From positions 17,094 through 81,093 of the forward strand of contig JALWNT010000118.1 in assembly GCA_027080995.1 (NCBI GenBank): a stretch of DNA of 64,000 bases. The letters run 5' to 3'. The notes beneath the pieces were generated by a model that saw nothing but the letters and a program-made list of their open reading frames with translations, was not told where the DNA came from and searched no databases. The stretch comes from Campylobacteraceae bacterium (GTDB taxonomy: Bacteria; Campylobacterota; Campylobacteria; Campylobacterales; Sulfurovaceae). Positions 34,608 to 42,198 of the stretch are shown here, in pieces (position 1 is the stretch's first letter; each line of letters opens with the position of its first letter). The translations under genes were made by a program, and so were the position numbers.

Positions 34608-34620
34608 GATAATTATTATC
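34608..34620 (-). promoter_or_regulatory. Fur/PerR-like operator overlapping the peroxiredoxin -10
   Basis: GATAATTATTATC is a perfect 6-1-6 palindrome, matching the repeating GATAAT unit of Fur-family operators. On the minus strand TTGAGG, 16 bases and GATAAT form a plausible promoter whose -10 is the operator itself, 43 bases before the outer ATG. In Campylobacter ahpC-type genes are PerR-controlled. Confidence 0.6.
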
Positions 34621-34780
34621 AAGTACTTTTAACTATCCTCAAAACTTTTTCTCGCACCGTCATTATGACAAAGCCTGGAAAACAAATTGTAAACAGGCGA
34701 CTCAACTTTTCTCCAATTTTTTAGCTTTTTACACGATGCGGTACTATATCGCTTTAATTTCGTCGAAAAGGAAAAAAACT

Positions 34781-35029
34781 ATGGCTGTAGACCTCTCCCC
34801 CGATGCGATCGCCGCACTCCACCGCAAAGCCCGACGCCAAAATGACGACCTCTACACCTTTTTGAAGAGAGAACTCCCCGATCTTGGCGTCGAGGAGAGG
34901 TTGCAGACTCTTGCTGCGGTTTTGAACGACCATCTCGAGGAGTATCGCTGGGAAGATGACGACGAACTCAGAGACGAAGGTTATATCGTCAAACGCTTCT
35001 ACCCCCTTCCGGAATCCAACGATGCCTAG
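34781..35029 (+). CDS. Small conserved-looking protein of unknown function
   Basis: 82 residues from ATG 34781, after an AAGGA region; an upstream in-frame ATG at 34736 would add 15 residues without support. The protein is acidic and probably helical: LSPDAIAALHRKARRQNDDLYTFLKRELPDLGVEERLQTLAAVL. No membrane segment or cysteine. Not recognised. It overlaps the DUF309 gene by 8 bases, so the two are one operon divergent from the peroxiredoxin. Confidence 0.65.
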   Translation: MAVDLSPDAIAALHRKARRQNDDLYTFLKRELPDLGVEERLQTLAAVLNDHLEEYRWEDDDELRDEGYIVKRFYPLPESNDA

Positions 35030-35363
35030 AGAAAACGCAGACCTAGGAAGCGCCCTGCGACGCTATCGGGCGCTGATGCTCGAGGGGGCATACTTCGAAG
35101 CGCACGAAGTCCTCGAAGAGGCGTGGCACCCTCTACGTCGCGCCGACGACCCCCGCCGCCATCTGGCCAAGGGACTCATCAACGCCGCCATCGCCCTCGA
35201 GCATCTCCGGCGCAACCGCTCCAAATCCCGCCGGGTCGCCCTCAAGGCGATGCAAGCCTACGATCGGAGAAAAGCTCCGCTTCCCTCATCCACGGAGTGT
35301 CGTGAAGAGTTTCGAATCTGCTGCGATACGGTCGAAGAGTTGCGAGGAGAGTGGGGGATTTAA
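35022..35363 (+). CDS. DUF309 family protein
   Basis: 113 residues from ATG 35022. It carries the DUF309 pattern: YFEAHEVLEEAWHPLR followed by LAKGLINAAIALEHLRRN, an all-helical fold with conserved HE and EEAW residues. The biochemical role of the family is unknown. Overlaps the 82-residue upstream gene. An in-frame extension to 34956 would sit wholly in that gene. Confidence 0.8.
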   Translation: MPRENADLGSALRRYRALMLEGAYFEAHEVLEEAWHPLRRADDPRRHLAKGLINAAIALEHLRRNRSKSRRVALKAMQAYDRRKAPLPSSTECREEFRICCDTVEELRGEWGI

Positions 35364-35400
35364 AGATCAGTCGCAAGTCGCAGGCACGGAGCTTCGCTCC

Positions 35401-35736
35401 TCAATCCCGAAAGCAGAAGCCTTCGGCTTGCAATGCCTCTTTCAACCGTTCGACGATGTCTCCCTGAAACTCCAGGGTCTCTTCCCGGATTGTCCCGCCG
35501 GTGCCAAGGCGCGATTTGAGCCGTTTGAGCAGTGCACGGATCTCCTGCGCAGATAAAGCGAAGGGCCCGGAGAGCGTCACCCATTTCCCCCGGCGTTTCT
35601 CCCGCCGAAACCGTAGACGATGTTTTTCGGGAGCCCGGGTCTCACCGGAGGACTCTTTTCCCTTCGGCTTCTTATTGTCCGCGTGCCACCCTTCGTCGAA
35701 TTTCGCTCCCATTTCGAAAAGTTTCTCTCTCATCAT
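35401..35736 (-). CDS. SUI1/YciH-family (eIF1-like) protein
   Basis: 111 residues. A charged N-terminus (about 35 residues) precedes the SUI1 domain: RLRFRREKRRGKWVTLSGPF, LLKRLKSRLGTGGTIREETLEFQGD. YciH-type proteins resemble eIF1 and affect start-site fidelity or stress-time initiation on the 30S subunit. The GTGGT and QGD motifs are well kept. Single gene, converging with the DUF309 gene; a family-A repeat lies just upstream. Confidence 0.87.
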   Translation of the reverse strand: MMREKLFEMGAKFDEGWHADNKKPKGKESSGETRAPEKHRLRFRREKRRGKWVTLSGPFALSAQEIRALLKRLKSRLGTGGTIREETLEFQGDIVERLKEALQAEGFCFRD

Positions 35737-35769
35737 TCTCTCCTCTTATCTTGTCGTGAATAAAAAGTT

Positions 35770-35943
35770 TTAACCCAAATTATGCAGTAGAAAGTGCGCC
35801 AGATGTGTCGATGCTCGGTGTGTAGGGGTGCACAGCCAAAACGTAGGCGCACCCGGAGGGTGCGTCGAGGCTTTGGATGTGTCGCCCATGCCGCCGATGA
35901 TCGATGCAGATGGCGTGCCGGCTAATGCATAGTTTGGGTTTAA
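35770..35943. repeat. Palindromic repeat, family A copy 2 (174 bp)
   Basis: Same length and direction as copy 1: begins TTAACCCAAATTATGCAGTAG minus its last base and ends GCATAGTTTGGGTTTAA. Central hairpin GCGCACCC-GGA-GGGTGCG. Differences from copy 1 fall mostly as paired changes in the arms and loop. Directly followed by a family-B element. Confidence 0.75.
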
Positions 35944-35950
35944 TCAATTA

Positions 35951-36080
35951 AGCCCTCTGAATAACGTGCAAGAGAGGTTTCACACGATGGCGACAAAGGA
36001 GCACTCAACCCGTGAAGCGGGCGCTCGCGTTTGCGACTGCCAGAGTCATCGAGTGAAACCGGAGTTTTTTCGGAACACTC
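35951..36080 (+). ncRNA. Candidate structured RNA / hairpin element, family B copy 2
   Basis: 130 bases. Outer arms GGTTTCACACGAT (35976-35988) and ATCGAGTGAAACC (36048-36060) pair with one mismatch. Inside are GGCGACAAAGGAGC and TTTGCGACTGCC, with a compact apical hairpin closed by GAGC/GCTC and CCCG-TGAAG-CGGG. Tail CCGGAGTTTTTTCGG. The 3' edge contains the stop codon of the 30-residue ORF on the other strand. Confidence 0.55.
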
Positions 36081-36171
36081 AATTTCTATCGAAAAGAATC
36101 CCCAGTATCACTTCCAGGAAAAGCAGGATCACCATCGTCCAGTAGAGCATCCTCCAGCTCGGCCAGCGCAT
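36079..36171 (-). CDS. 30-residue membrane peptide, coupled to yaaA
   Basis: ATG at 36171 overlaps the yaaA stop as TGATG. The product starts MRWPSWRMLYWTMVILLFLE and has one hydrophobic segment before ending FDRN. Its stop lies in the edge of repeat B copy 2. Overlap and hydrophobic profile support translation; no family is recognised. It resembles the rlmN-coupled peptide in size and position only. Confidence 0.45.
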   Translation of the reverse strand: MRWPSWRMLYWTMVILLFLEVILGILFDRN

Positions 36172-36908
36172 CACTCCACCTCGTAGATCACTTCCCGCTT
36201 CTTCCCCTTCTCCTGGATCTCCAGCAGATGCATCCCCTCCAGAGGAAGCGCGAGGACCTCATCAAGATTTGTCGCCTTCGCCAGAGCGATTTCCCGGACC
36301 ATTCTCCCTCGCCACATTTTGGCCCAGTGGCTGACCACTTTGCCGTTTTTGAGGAATTTCATCGTCGTAAAAGCTCGGGAAGGTTTGTAAAAGCGATCGT
36401 AGAATCCCGCCCGCAGATCGAGGATCTCCTCTTCGGCCAGCCAGGCATCCAACAAAGCGGAGGCGGCTTCACGATAACGCTTCTCCGGAGCTATCCCCGC
36501 GATCGCGGCTCCCTGCTTCACCCGATAGTCCGGGATCCGATCCGCAGCCCTCAGCGGGCCGAAAAGGTTGGAGAAAATCACGAGATTGCCGTCCAGAAAA
36601 CTTTGGGCTTCCGGCGGCAACGACGGGTAGTCCAGCGCATCGAAAGCCACACCGTCGTAGCGAAGTACCGCCTTCATCACCGGAGCCTTGCAGGGATGGA
36701 GCCGGGCGTATCGGGCGATCTGATCAGGCTTTTTCAGGCCGAAAAGCTCTTGCAACTCCTTCGGATCTCCCCGTTCGAGAATCCCTTCGTAGAGATCCAA
36801 AAGCTCCTCTCGCAGCGGACAGAGCGTATCGAACAGCAGCGCACAGGGATCGAAACACCCCTCTCCCCCGCTGCGTTTTCCTTCGCTGGGCGCCAGAAGA
36901 ATCTTCAC
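36171..36908 (-). CDS. yaaA: YaaA-family (DUF328/UPF0246) peroxide-stress protein
   Basis: 245 residues. Family pattern: MKILLAPSEGKR at the start, LRYDGVAFDALDY, IFSNLFGPLRAADRIPDYRV, and near the end FYKPSRAFTTMKFLKNGKVVSHWAKMWRG. YaaA of E. coli lowers free iron after H2O2 stress and binds DNA through a helix-hairpin-helix. It sits near a peroxiredoxin gene, consistent with oxidative stress, but they are separate units. Followed by the STAS-like gene upstream with a 7-base gap. Confidence 0.87.
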   Translation of the reverse strand: MKILLAPSEGKRSGGEGCFDPCALLFDTLCPLREELLDLYEGILERGDPKELQELFGLKKPDQIARYARLHPCKAPVMKAVLRYDGVAFDALDYPSLPPEAQSFLDGNLVIFSNLFGPLRAADRIPDYRVKQGAAIAGIAPEKRYREAASALLDAWLAEEEILDLRAGFYDRFYKPSRAFTTMKFLKNGKVVSHWAKMWRGRMVREIALAKATNLDEVLALPLEGMHLLEIQEKGKKREVIYEVE

Positions 36909-36915
36909 GTCAGCC

Positions 36916-37302
36916 TCAGGAGAGGATCCACTCTCTGGCCGCTTCGATGTCGGTGAAAAAACGCATCTCCCCCCGGGCGAAATGTCGGAAAAGCTCTACA
37001 GAAATTTCTTCCCACTTTTTCGTCCCGACGACGGCAATCTTCTTGAACTTGTCCTTGATCTCAAGACCGAAGCGCATATCGTCCAGCGCCGCCTCGAAAC
37101 TCCACCCCTCGAAATTCCGCATATCGACAAGAAGATCGAGCTCTTTCTCTCCCGCGGCTTCGATGGCCCGCTCGATGACAGGGATCATCACCTGATAATC
37201 TCTGTGGTGTAATTTGCCCTGCATCCGAAGCTCCAGATACTCCCGCTCTCCTTCGGCACGAATTACAATACTTACTCCCCGGGTATCGATCTCTATGGAC
37301 AT
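36916..37302 (-). CDS. SpoIIAA-like (STAS superfamily) protein
   Basis: 128 residues with a SpoIIAA-like fold: YLELRMQGKLHHRDYQVMIPVIERAI, LDLLVDMRNFEGWSFEAALDDMRFGL, KKIAVVGTKKWEE, FFTDIEAAREWI. This is the pattern of DUF3478/SpoIIAA-like proteins, often linked to stress or lipid binding, and without the phosphorylated Ser loop of true anti-anti-sigma factors. Likely cotranscribed with yaaA. Function unknown. Confidence 0.78.
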   Translation of the reverse strand: MSIEIDTRGVSIVIRAEGEREYLELRMQGKLHHRDYQVMIPVIERAIEAAGEKELDLLVDMRNFEGWSFEAALDDMRFGLEIKDKFKKIAVVGTKKWEEISVELFRHFARGEMRFFTDIEAAREWILS

Positions 37303-37422
37303 AGTACACTCCTTTGAAACGGTTTTTCAAGAAATTATAACCCACTCTCCGATTTACCCCGGATTAAGGCTTTGTGAAGTAGTATCGATATAATTCTGAT
37401 AAATTTTATCCGCATTAAGGAG

Positions 37423-38610
37423 ATGCCTATGCAGGTCTATTTGGACAACAACCGCCTCACGCAGGTCGATCCCCAGGTCCTCGGCGCGATGGAACCTTTC
37501 TTGAAAGAGCCCTACGGAGACCTTCACGCGCTCCACGCCCGGGGGGCCTCCAGCCGCAAAGAGTTTCTCAAAGCGTTGGAAAAACTCTACGCCGGCCTCC
37601 ACGCTCCCGAAGAGAGCGACATCTTTTTCAGCTCGGGGAGCGCCGAAAACCACAGCACTCTGCTGATGGGGATCTACAGCGGCCTGATCCTCACCGGCCG
37701 CAAAAACAACCTCATCATCAGTGAACGCAGTGATGAGGCGATGATGGAGGGGGCCGGCTTTCTCGAGAGCCAGGGGTGCAAAGTCCACAAACTTCCCGTC
37801 AACAAAGAGGGGATCGTCGATCCCGAAAGCCTCTACGACTACCTCACTCCCCACACGGCACTGGTCTCGGTCCCGATGGTCGATCCGGAGAGCGGGGCGA
37901 TCAATCCGGTCGAAGAGATCGCCGAAATTTGCCGACGCTACGAGGTTCCTTTCCATACCGACGCGACTCACGCTCTCGGCAAAATCCCCATAGACGTGCA
38001 GGCTTTCGATCCCGATCTTTTGAGCTTCGGAGGAGAAGCGATCCACGCCCCCGCCGGAATCGGCGCCGTGTATCTCAAGGATTCTTTCGAATGGATGCCG
38101 ACGATTTTCGGTGCCCGCAATCCCTGGGAACGCTACCGCGGCGGCCCCCTCAACCTCGCCGGGGCCGTCGGCCTGGGCAAAGCGATCGAACTCGCCAGCG
38201 ATGCCCTGGAGTTCGAGATGGAAGATACCCGGGATCTGCGTGACCGCCTCGAAGAGGAGCTGCGCACTCTTCCCGGCGTCACACCGCTGGTCGCCTGGGC
38301 CCTGCGGGTCCCCAATACCGTCCTCTTCGCCGTCGAAGGGCTCGAGAGCGAACTGATGCTCTACGAACTCGACCGCGGCGGTGTCGAAGCGTACGCCTGT
38401 ACCGTGCAACCCTTCGGCAACTGGCAACGGCGCCCCGTCACCGACGCTCTGGGACTCGACCCCCGGCTCAAGCACAGCACCGTCGGTTTCGCCCTCAGCC
38501 GCTTCACGACGGAAGAGGAGATCGACCATACAATCAAAACATTCAAAGAGATGCTGGAGTATCTTCGCAGCTTCTCCACTTTCAAGGAGCTTTCTTATGA
38601 GCAAAAGTGA
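37423..38610 (+). CDS. NifS-like cysteine desulfurase homolog lacking the PLP lysine
   Basis: 395 residues aligning end to end with Campylobacterota NifS (YLDNN, TALVSV, HTDATHALGKIPIDV, RVPNTVLFAVEG). The cofactor-binding segment, normally SAHKxxGPKG, reads SFGGEAIHAPAG, so the Schiff-base lysine (expected at about 206) is Ala. The PLP-stacking His (AEH) is replaced in ISERSDEA, near 103. DNNAT is DNNRL and NNETG is DPESG. A Cys remains at 326 in EAYACTVQ. The frame is intact, so it is probably a functional non-desulfurase. It overlaps the NifU-like gene by 14 bases. Confidence 0.85.
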   Translation: MPMQVYLDNNRLTQVDPQVLGAMEPFLKEPYGDLHALHARGASSRKEFLKALEKLYAGLHAPEESDIFFSSGSAENHSTLLMGIYSGLILTGRKNNLIISERSDEAMMEGAGFLESQGCKVHKLPVNKEGIVDPESLYDYLTPHTALVSVPMVDPESGAINPVEEIAEICRRYEVPFHTDATHALGKIPIDVQAFDPDLLSFGGEAIHAPAGIGAVYLKDSFEWMPTIFGARNPWERYRGGPLNLAGAVGLGKAIELASDALEFEMEDTRDLRDRLEEELRTLPGVTPLVAWALRVPNTVLFAVEGLESELMLYELDRGGVEAYACTVQPFGNWQRRPVTDALGLDPRLKHSTVGFALSRFTTEEEIDHTIKTFKEMLEYLRSFSTFKELSYEQK

Positions 38611-39559
38611 AACCCTGCGCAATCCCTTCTGGGAAGATTTCCGCTTCAAGGTCCAGATGCTGATCGAGCGTCCGAAAAACAAAGGAGTCTTGAGCGAGGA
38701 GGAGGCCCAACAACTTCAGGCCGATCTGGCAGTTCACGACTACGGGCGTCCGGAGGAGGGGATGCAGCTTCGTTGGTACTGGGCTATCGACCGCGAGAAC
38801 GGCCGCGTCGTTGCTTGCCGCTATACCCTTTTCGGCCCTCCGGTCCTGCTCGCCATCGCCGATATGGCCGCCCTGCTGGTACGCAACAAAACCCTCGAGG
38901 AGATCGAAAAGATCAACTACAAATCTCTGGAGTACTTCCTCAGAGACAATCCCGTCGATCCCGCCCTGCCGCCTGAACGGCGCTTCGCTCTGACCTTCGT
39001 CCTGCGCTCACTCGCCTCGGCCGTCGCCGCTCAGCGGGGAGAGAGGCCGGAGGCATCCCCTCTGGTCTGCGAATGCGCCGGCATCGACAAAGCGACCGTC
39101 GAAGCGGTGATCCGTGATTTCGACCTCCAAAGTGTCGAAGAGATTACGGATTACACCCGAGCCGGTGCCTTTTGCAAAGAGTGCATCGCCCCGGGCTTGA
39201 GCCCGAAACCTAGGGAGTATACGCTAAGCGATCTGCTCAAAGCCACGCGCCAGGAGATGGAGGAGGAGCGATCCACCCAGTCCTCGGTCCCCGAAAAACC
39301 TTTCAAGGAGATGAGCCTCGACGAAAAACGGGCGGCCATCACCGCTGTCATCGATCGCTACATCCGGGATATGCTCGTGATGGACGGCGGAGATATGGAG
39401 ATCCTCGACGTCAAAGAGAACGGAGAGCATACCGACCTCTACATCCGCTACCTCGGAGCCTGCAGCGGCTGCGCCAGTGCGAGCACCGGTACCCTTTTTG
39501 CCATCGAAGGGATCCTCAAACAAAAACTCGACCCCAATCTCCGCGTCCTCCCCCTTTGA
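38597..39559 (+). CDS. NifU-like protein with degenerate IscU domain
   Basis: 320 residues from ATG 38597 (AAGGAGC, 7-8 bases). It has three-domain NifU architecture. The N-terminal IscU-like scaffold has lost its cluster cysteines: FGCGTA is FGPPVL (about 79-84), the first Cys region reads EEGMQLRW and the third reads RRFALTF. The central [2Fe-2S] domain keeps C158, C160, C193 and C196 (VCECA, FCKEC), and the C-terminal Nfu domain keeps CSGC (289/292). It pairs with the PLP-lysine-less NifS homolog, so both partners of the scaffold reaction are altered. Confidence 0.85.
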   Translation: MSKSETLRNPFWEDFRFKVQMLIERPKNKGVLSEEEAQQLQADLAVHDYGRPEEGMQLRWYWAIDRENGRVVACRYTLFGPPVLLAIADMAALLVRNKTLEEIEKINYKSLEYFLRDNPVDPALPPERRFALTFVLRSLASAVAAQRGERPEASPLVCECAGIDKATVEAVIRDFDLQSVEEITDYTRAGAFCKECIAPGLSPKPREYTLSDLLKATRQEMEEERSTQSSVPEKPFKEMSLDEKRAAITAVIDRYIRDMLVMDGGDMEILDVKENGEHTDLYIRYLGACSGCASASTGTLFAIEGILKQKLDPNLRVLPL

Positions 39560-39581
39560 TCCGGCGGTTGTCAAGCCGGAT
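39559..39581 (+). terminator. Hairpin at the end of the NifU-like gene
   Basis: ATCCGGC (39559-39565) pairs perfectly with GCCGGAT (39575-39581), starting at the last base of the stop codon. Only TTTG follows, so termination is plausible but not certain. Confidence 0.45.
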
Positions 39582-39736
39582 TTGAGGCTAAAGCCTTCGA
39601 TTCTAGAGTTTCTGTGTAAACAATCCTGTCAACATCCGTAAATCAATACCGACAAGCAAGACAGACACACTTTCACCAATCTGCTTTCCCAAACGGAAAC
39701 GCTTGGAAGCCCCAATCCGACGACAGTTCTTTGCGT

Positions 39737-39792
39737 TTTCTTTTTCTTTGTTTCGTTTCTCTTTTCTTTGTCGCAAAACAAAGAAAAAGAAA
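39737..39792. repeat. 17-bp perfect inverted repeat in an A/T-purine tract
   Basis: TTTCTTTTTCTTTGTTT (39737-39753) and AAACAAAGAAAAAGAAA (39776-39792) are exact inverted copies around a 22-base loop containing a further TTTCTTTGT unit. The surrounding 39582-39863 has no convincing gene; the open frames there are simple-sequence artefacts. Confidence 0.6.
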
Positions 39793-39863
39793 TGAAAGAG
39801 AGAAAGATCAAAATTCAAGGATGGATAAAAAAGAAAAGATTAGAAAACTATGGTGAAGAGGTG

Positions 39864-39892
39864 AAAAAATGGACGGCCTCAAACGGCCATCC
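39864..39892 (-). terminator. Intrinsic terminator of the rhodanese gene
   Basis: On the minus strand GGATGGCC and GGCCGTCC form a stem with an internal T/G position, followed by ATTTTTT. It begins 15 bases after the rhodanese stop. Confidence 0.7.
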
Positions 39893-39906
39893 GAAGAGAG
39901 CCTGCC

Positions 39907-40515
39907 TTACTTTCCTGCAGGAGGAGTAGGCTTGGGGATGAAGAGCTCGGGCTGGAACTTGTAGGTCCAGGGCAGGCCGGCATTCTTCCATCCGTTGAGA
40001 TCACGACGATGAGTCTTTTTATTCATATCCCCTTCGAAACCGGTAGTGATGGTGTAGGCTTTCTTGTAACCGGCTTTGTAAAGTGCGGTCGCAGTCATTC
40101 CGGAACGGTCACCGGAGCGGCAAATGACGATGACGGGATCCTCTTTGCTCAAGCCTTTGGCTTTGAGAGCGGCATCAAACTCCTGAACCAGCTGGGGATT
40201 TTTCCAGCTGGCGAACTTCTTATGCCCTTTTTTGGTCATAATGAATTTGGAGTAGTCGATGTATTTGAAAGGAATGTTTTTGTCCAATCCTGCGGCATGA
40301 CCGACGAAGAGAACTTCCGCAGGCGTCCGTACATCGACAAAGAGGACTTTGGAAGGATTGGCTTTGATCATATCGAAAGCCTCTTTGGGTGTCAGGTAGA
40401 GCCCTTGGGGAGTTTGCTTGGCTTTCTTGGTAGGCTTTTCAGCAGCATAGAGGCCTGTGACGAAGGCACTCATCAGACCGAAGATCATCAGAAGAGACAT
40501 CAGTTTTTTTGTCAT
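39907..40515 (-). CDS. Exported rhodanese-domain sulfurtransferase
   Basis: 202 residues from ATG 40515 (AAGGAG, 5 bases). Signal peptide KKLMSLLMIFGLMSAFVTGLYA to about residue 24. A rhodanese domain (about 45-170) with FVDVRTPAEVLFVGHAAG and active loop CRSGDRSG, catalytic Cys of a six-residue loop. Periplasmic rhodaneses are frequent in sulfur-oxidising Campylobacterota and are thought to move sulfane sulfur. The C-terminus is proline- and lysine-rich (FIPKPTPPAGK). Single gene with its own terminator. Confidence 0.85.
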   Translation of the reverse strand: MTKKLMSLLMIFGLMSAFVTGLYAAEKPTKKAKQTPQGLYLTPKEAFDMIKANPSKVLFVDVRTPAEVLFVGHAAGLDKNIPFKYIDYSKFIMTKKGHKKFASWKNPQLVQEFDAALKAKGLSKEDPVIVICRSGDRSGMTATALYKAGYKKAYTITTGFEGDMNKKTHRRDLNGWKNAGLPWTYKFQPELFIPKPTPPAGK

Positions 40516-40617
40516 TACGACTCCTTATCAATAAATTGAACTGAATGCTATCACAAGAAATATTAAATGAACATTAAAAAATATAATATTTCTATCTTTA
40601 CCTACAACTTTAGTCTC

Positions 40618-42198
40618 TCAATGAAGAATCTCTTCTATGAGTAATTGCAAGGTACTCCGCCCATTGAAACGGTTCTCACCGAGTGTGCAGATCAGGTCGA
40701 TCGACTCTCCCGAACGATACTCCCCTTGCGTCCGAAAGGCGATCCCTTCCACGGTCCCTGCTCCAGCCTCGAAAAGAAATTTCAGATGCTCTCCCTCCGC
40801 TCCCAGCTTCCGGACATTTGCGATTCGTGCATCGCGGACGATGAATTTGGGGCGGGGATTTCCGTGGCCGAAGGGTTCGAAGGCTTCCATCGCCCGGTAG
40901 AGCTCCCAATCGATCTCCTCCAGAGGCAGAATCCCCAAAAGATCGGGATCACGATATTCGGCACGGCGACACTTCTCACCCGAGTGCTCCAATGCCCGCC
41001 GAAAAGGTTCCAGCGCTTCAGCACGGAGTGAAAGCCCCACCGCCGCTTTGTGTCCGCCGAATTTGTCCAGGTACTCCCGCGCTCCGTCGACCAGAGCGAA
41101 AAGATCGCAATCACCGAAGCTCCGTCCGCTCCCCTTGTAGCCGTTTTCCGTCGCGGTCAGGACCAGCGCGGGACGACGATAGTGACGCGCCAGACGGGCC
41201 GCGACGATCCCGAGCACTCCCTCGTGCCAATCCTCCCCCGCCGCGACGATTACCGCCGGATCCCCTTGGACGGTAGCCATCGCCTCTTCGGTGATTTCCC
41301 GCTCCATCGATTTGCGCCGCTCGTTGAAGCCCTGCAGCGTCGTCAGAAGCGATCGCGCCTCATAGATATTCGGCGCACAGAGATAATCGCAGGCGATCGA
41401 CGCATCCTCCATCCGTCCGGCGCTGTTGAGGATCGGCGCCAAGCCGAAGGCGATCTCTTCGGCGGAAAAAGACTCTTTGCCCGTCGCTTCACGATAGGCA
41501 CGGACGTAGGGGCGCCGACTGCGGGCAAGCTGCCGCAGGCCGCTTTCCACCATCGCCCGGTTGATGTGCTGCAGCGGCATGATGTCGGCGATCACCGCCA
41601 AAGCGACATACTCCAAGTAAGCGCGCATATCGACCTTCGCTCCCAGTTCCCGGCGAAGCGCGGCACAGAGATACCACGCAATCTGCGCTCCACAGACCTC
41701 CTCGTGGGGGAAGGTACACTCAGGCTGCTTCTGATCGACGATGGCGTAGGCATCGGGCGGAGTCTCGGGGACGATATGGTGGTCGGTGATGATGAGGTCG
41801 ATCCCGCGCTCGCGACAGATCCTCGCCGCATCAAGCGCGGAAATCCCATTGTCGACGGTGAGGATCAAATCCGCCGAATCGATACGTTCGAGCAAGGTAG
41901 GGGAAAGTCCGTAACCGTCCCGAAAGCGGTTGGGGATGATCCACTCCAGCGATGATCCGATTTCGTCGAAAAAGAGCCGCATCACCGAGGTGGCCACCAC
42001 TCCGTCGACGTCGTAATCTCCGATCAAAACGATCCTCTCCCGCTTTCTAATCGCCCGGACAATCCGCTCGACCGCACGATCCATATCTTTGAAAGCGGAA
42101 GGGTCGGGCAGATCACCCAAACCGAGAAGAGGGGAATCGAAACGTTCACGCAGCAGACGCAGAAGCGTCTCGCGATTCAAAAGAGGGTAAGTACGCAT
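40618..42198 (-). CDS. recJ: Single-stranded-DNA-specific exonuclease RecJ
   Basis: 526 residues. DHH phosphoesterase motifs: LIGDYDVDGVVATSV near residue 60, ILTVDNG, ITDHHIVPE, then NSAGRMEDA and the DHHA1 motif with GGHKAAVGLS. A C-terminal OB-fold follows. It degrades ssDNA 5'-3' in recombination and repair. Its ATG follows the pyrG stop directly (TAGATG), so the two are coupled. Length is near the family norm of 550. Confidence 0.9.
   Translation of the reverse strand: MRTYPLLNRETLLRLLRERFDSPLLGLGDLPDPSAFKDMDRAVERIVRAIRKRERIVLIGDYDVDGVVATSVMRLFFDEIGSSLEWIIPNRFRDGYGLSPTLLERIDSADLILTVDNGISALDAARICRERGIDLIITDHHIVPETPPDAYAIVDQKQPECTFPHEEVCGAQIAWYLCAALRRELGAKVDMRAYLEYVALAVIADIMPLQHINRAMVESGLRQLARSRRPYVRAYREATGKESFSAEEIAFGLAPILNSAGRMEDASIACDYLCAPNIYEARSLLTTLQGFNERRKSMEREITEEAMATVQGDPAVIVAAGEDWHEGVLGIVAARLARHYRRPALVLTATENGYKGSGRSFGDCDLFALVDGAREYLDKFGGHKAAVGLSLRAEALEPFRRALEHSGEKCRRAEYRDPDLLGILPLEEIDWELYRAMEAFEPFGHGNPRPKFIVRDARIANVRKLGAEGEHLKFLFEAGAGTVEGIAFRTQGEYRSGESIDLICTLGENRFNGRSTLQLLIEEILH

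Noticed and set aside
39603..39818. 72-residue frame on the minus strand (RQRKEKRNKEKENAK region)
   Set aside because: Encoded by the simple-sequence inverted repeat; low complexity, no ribosome site.
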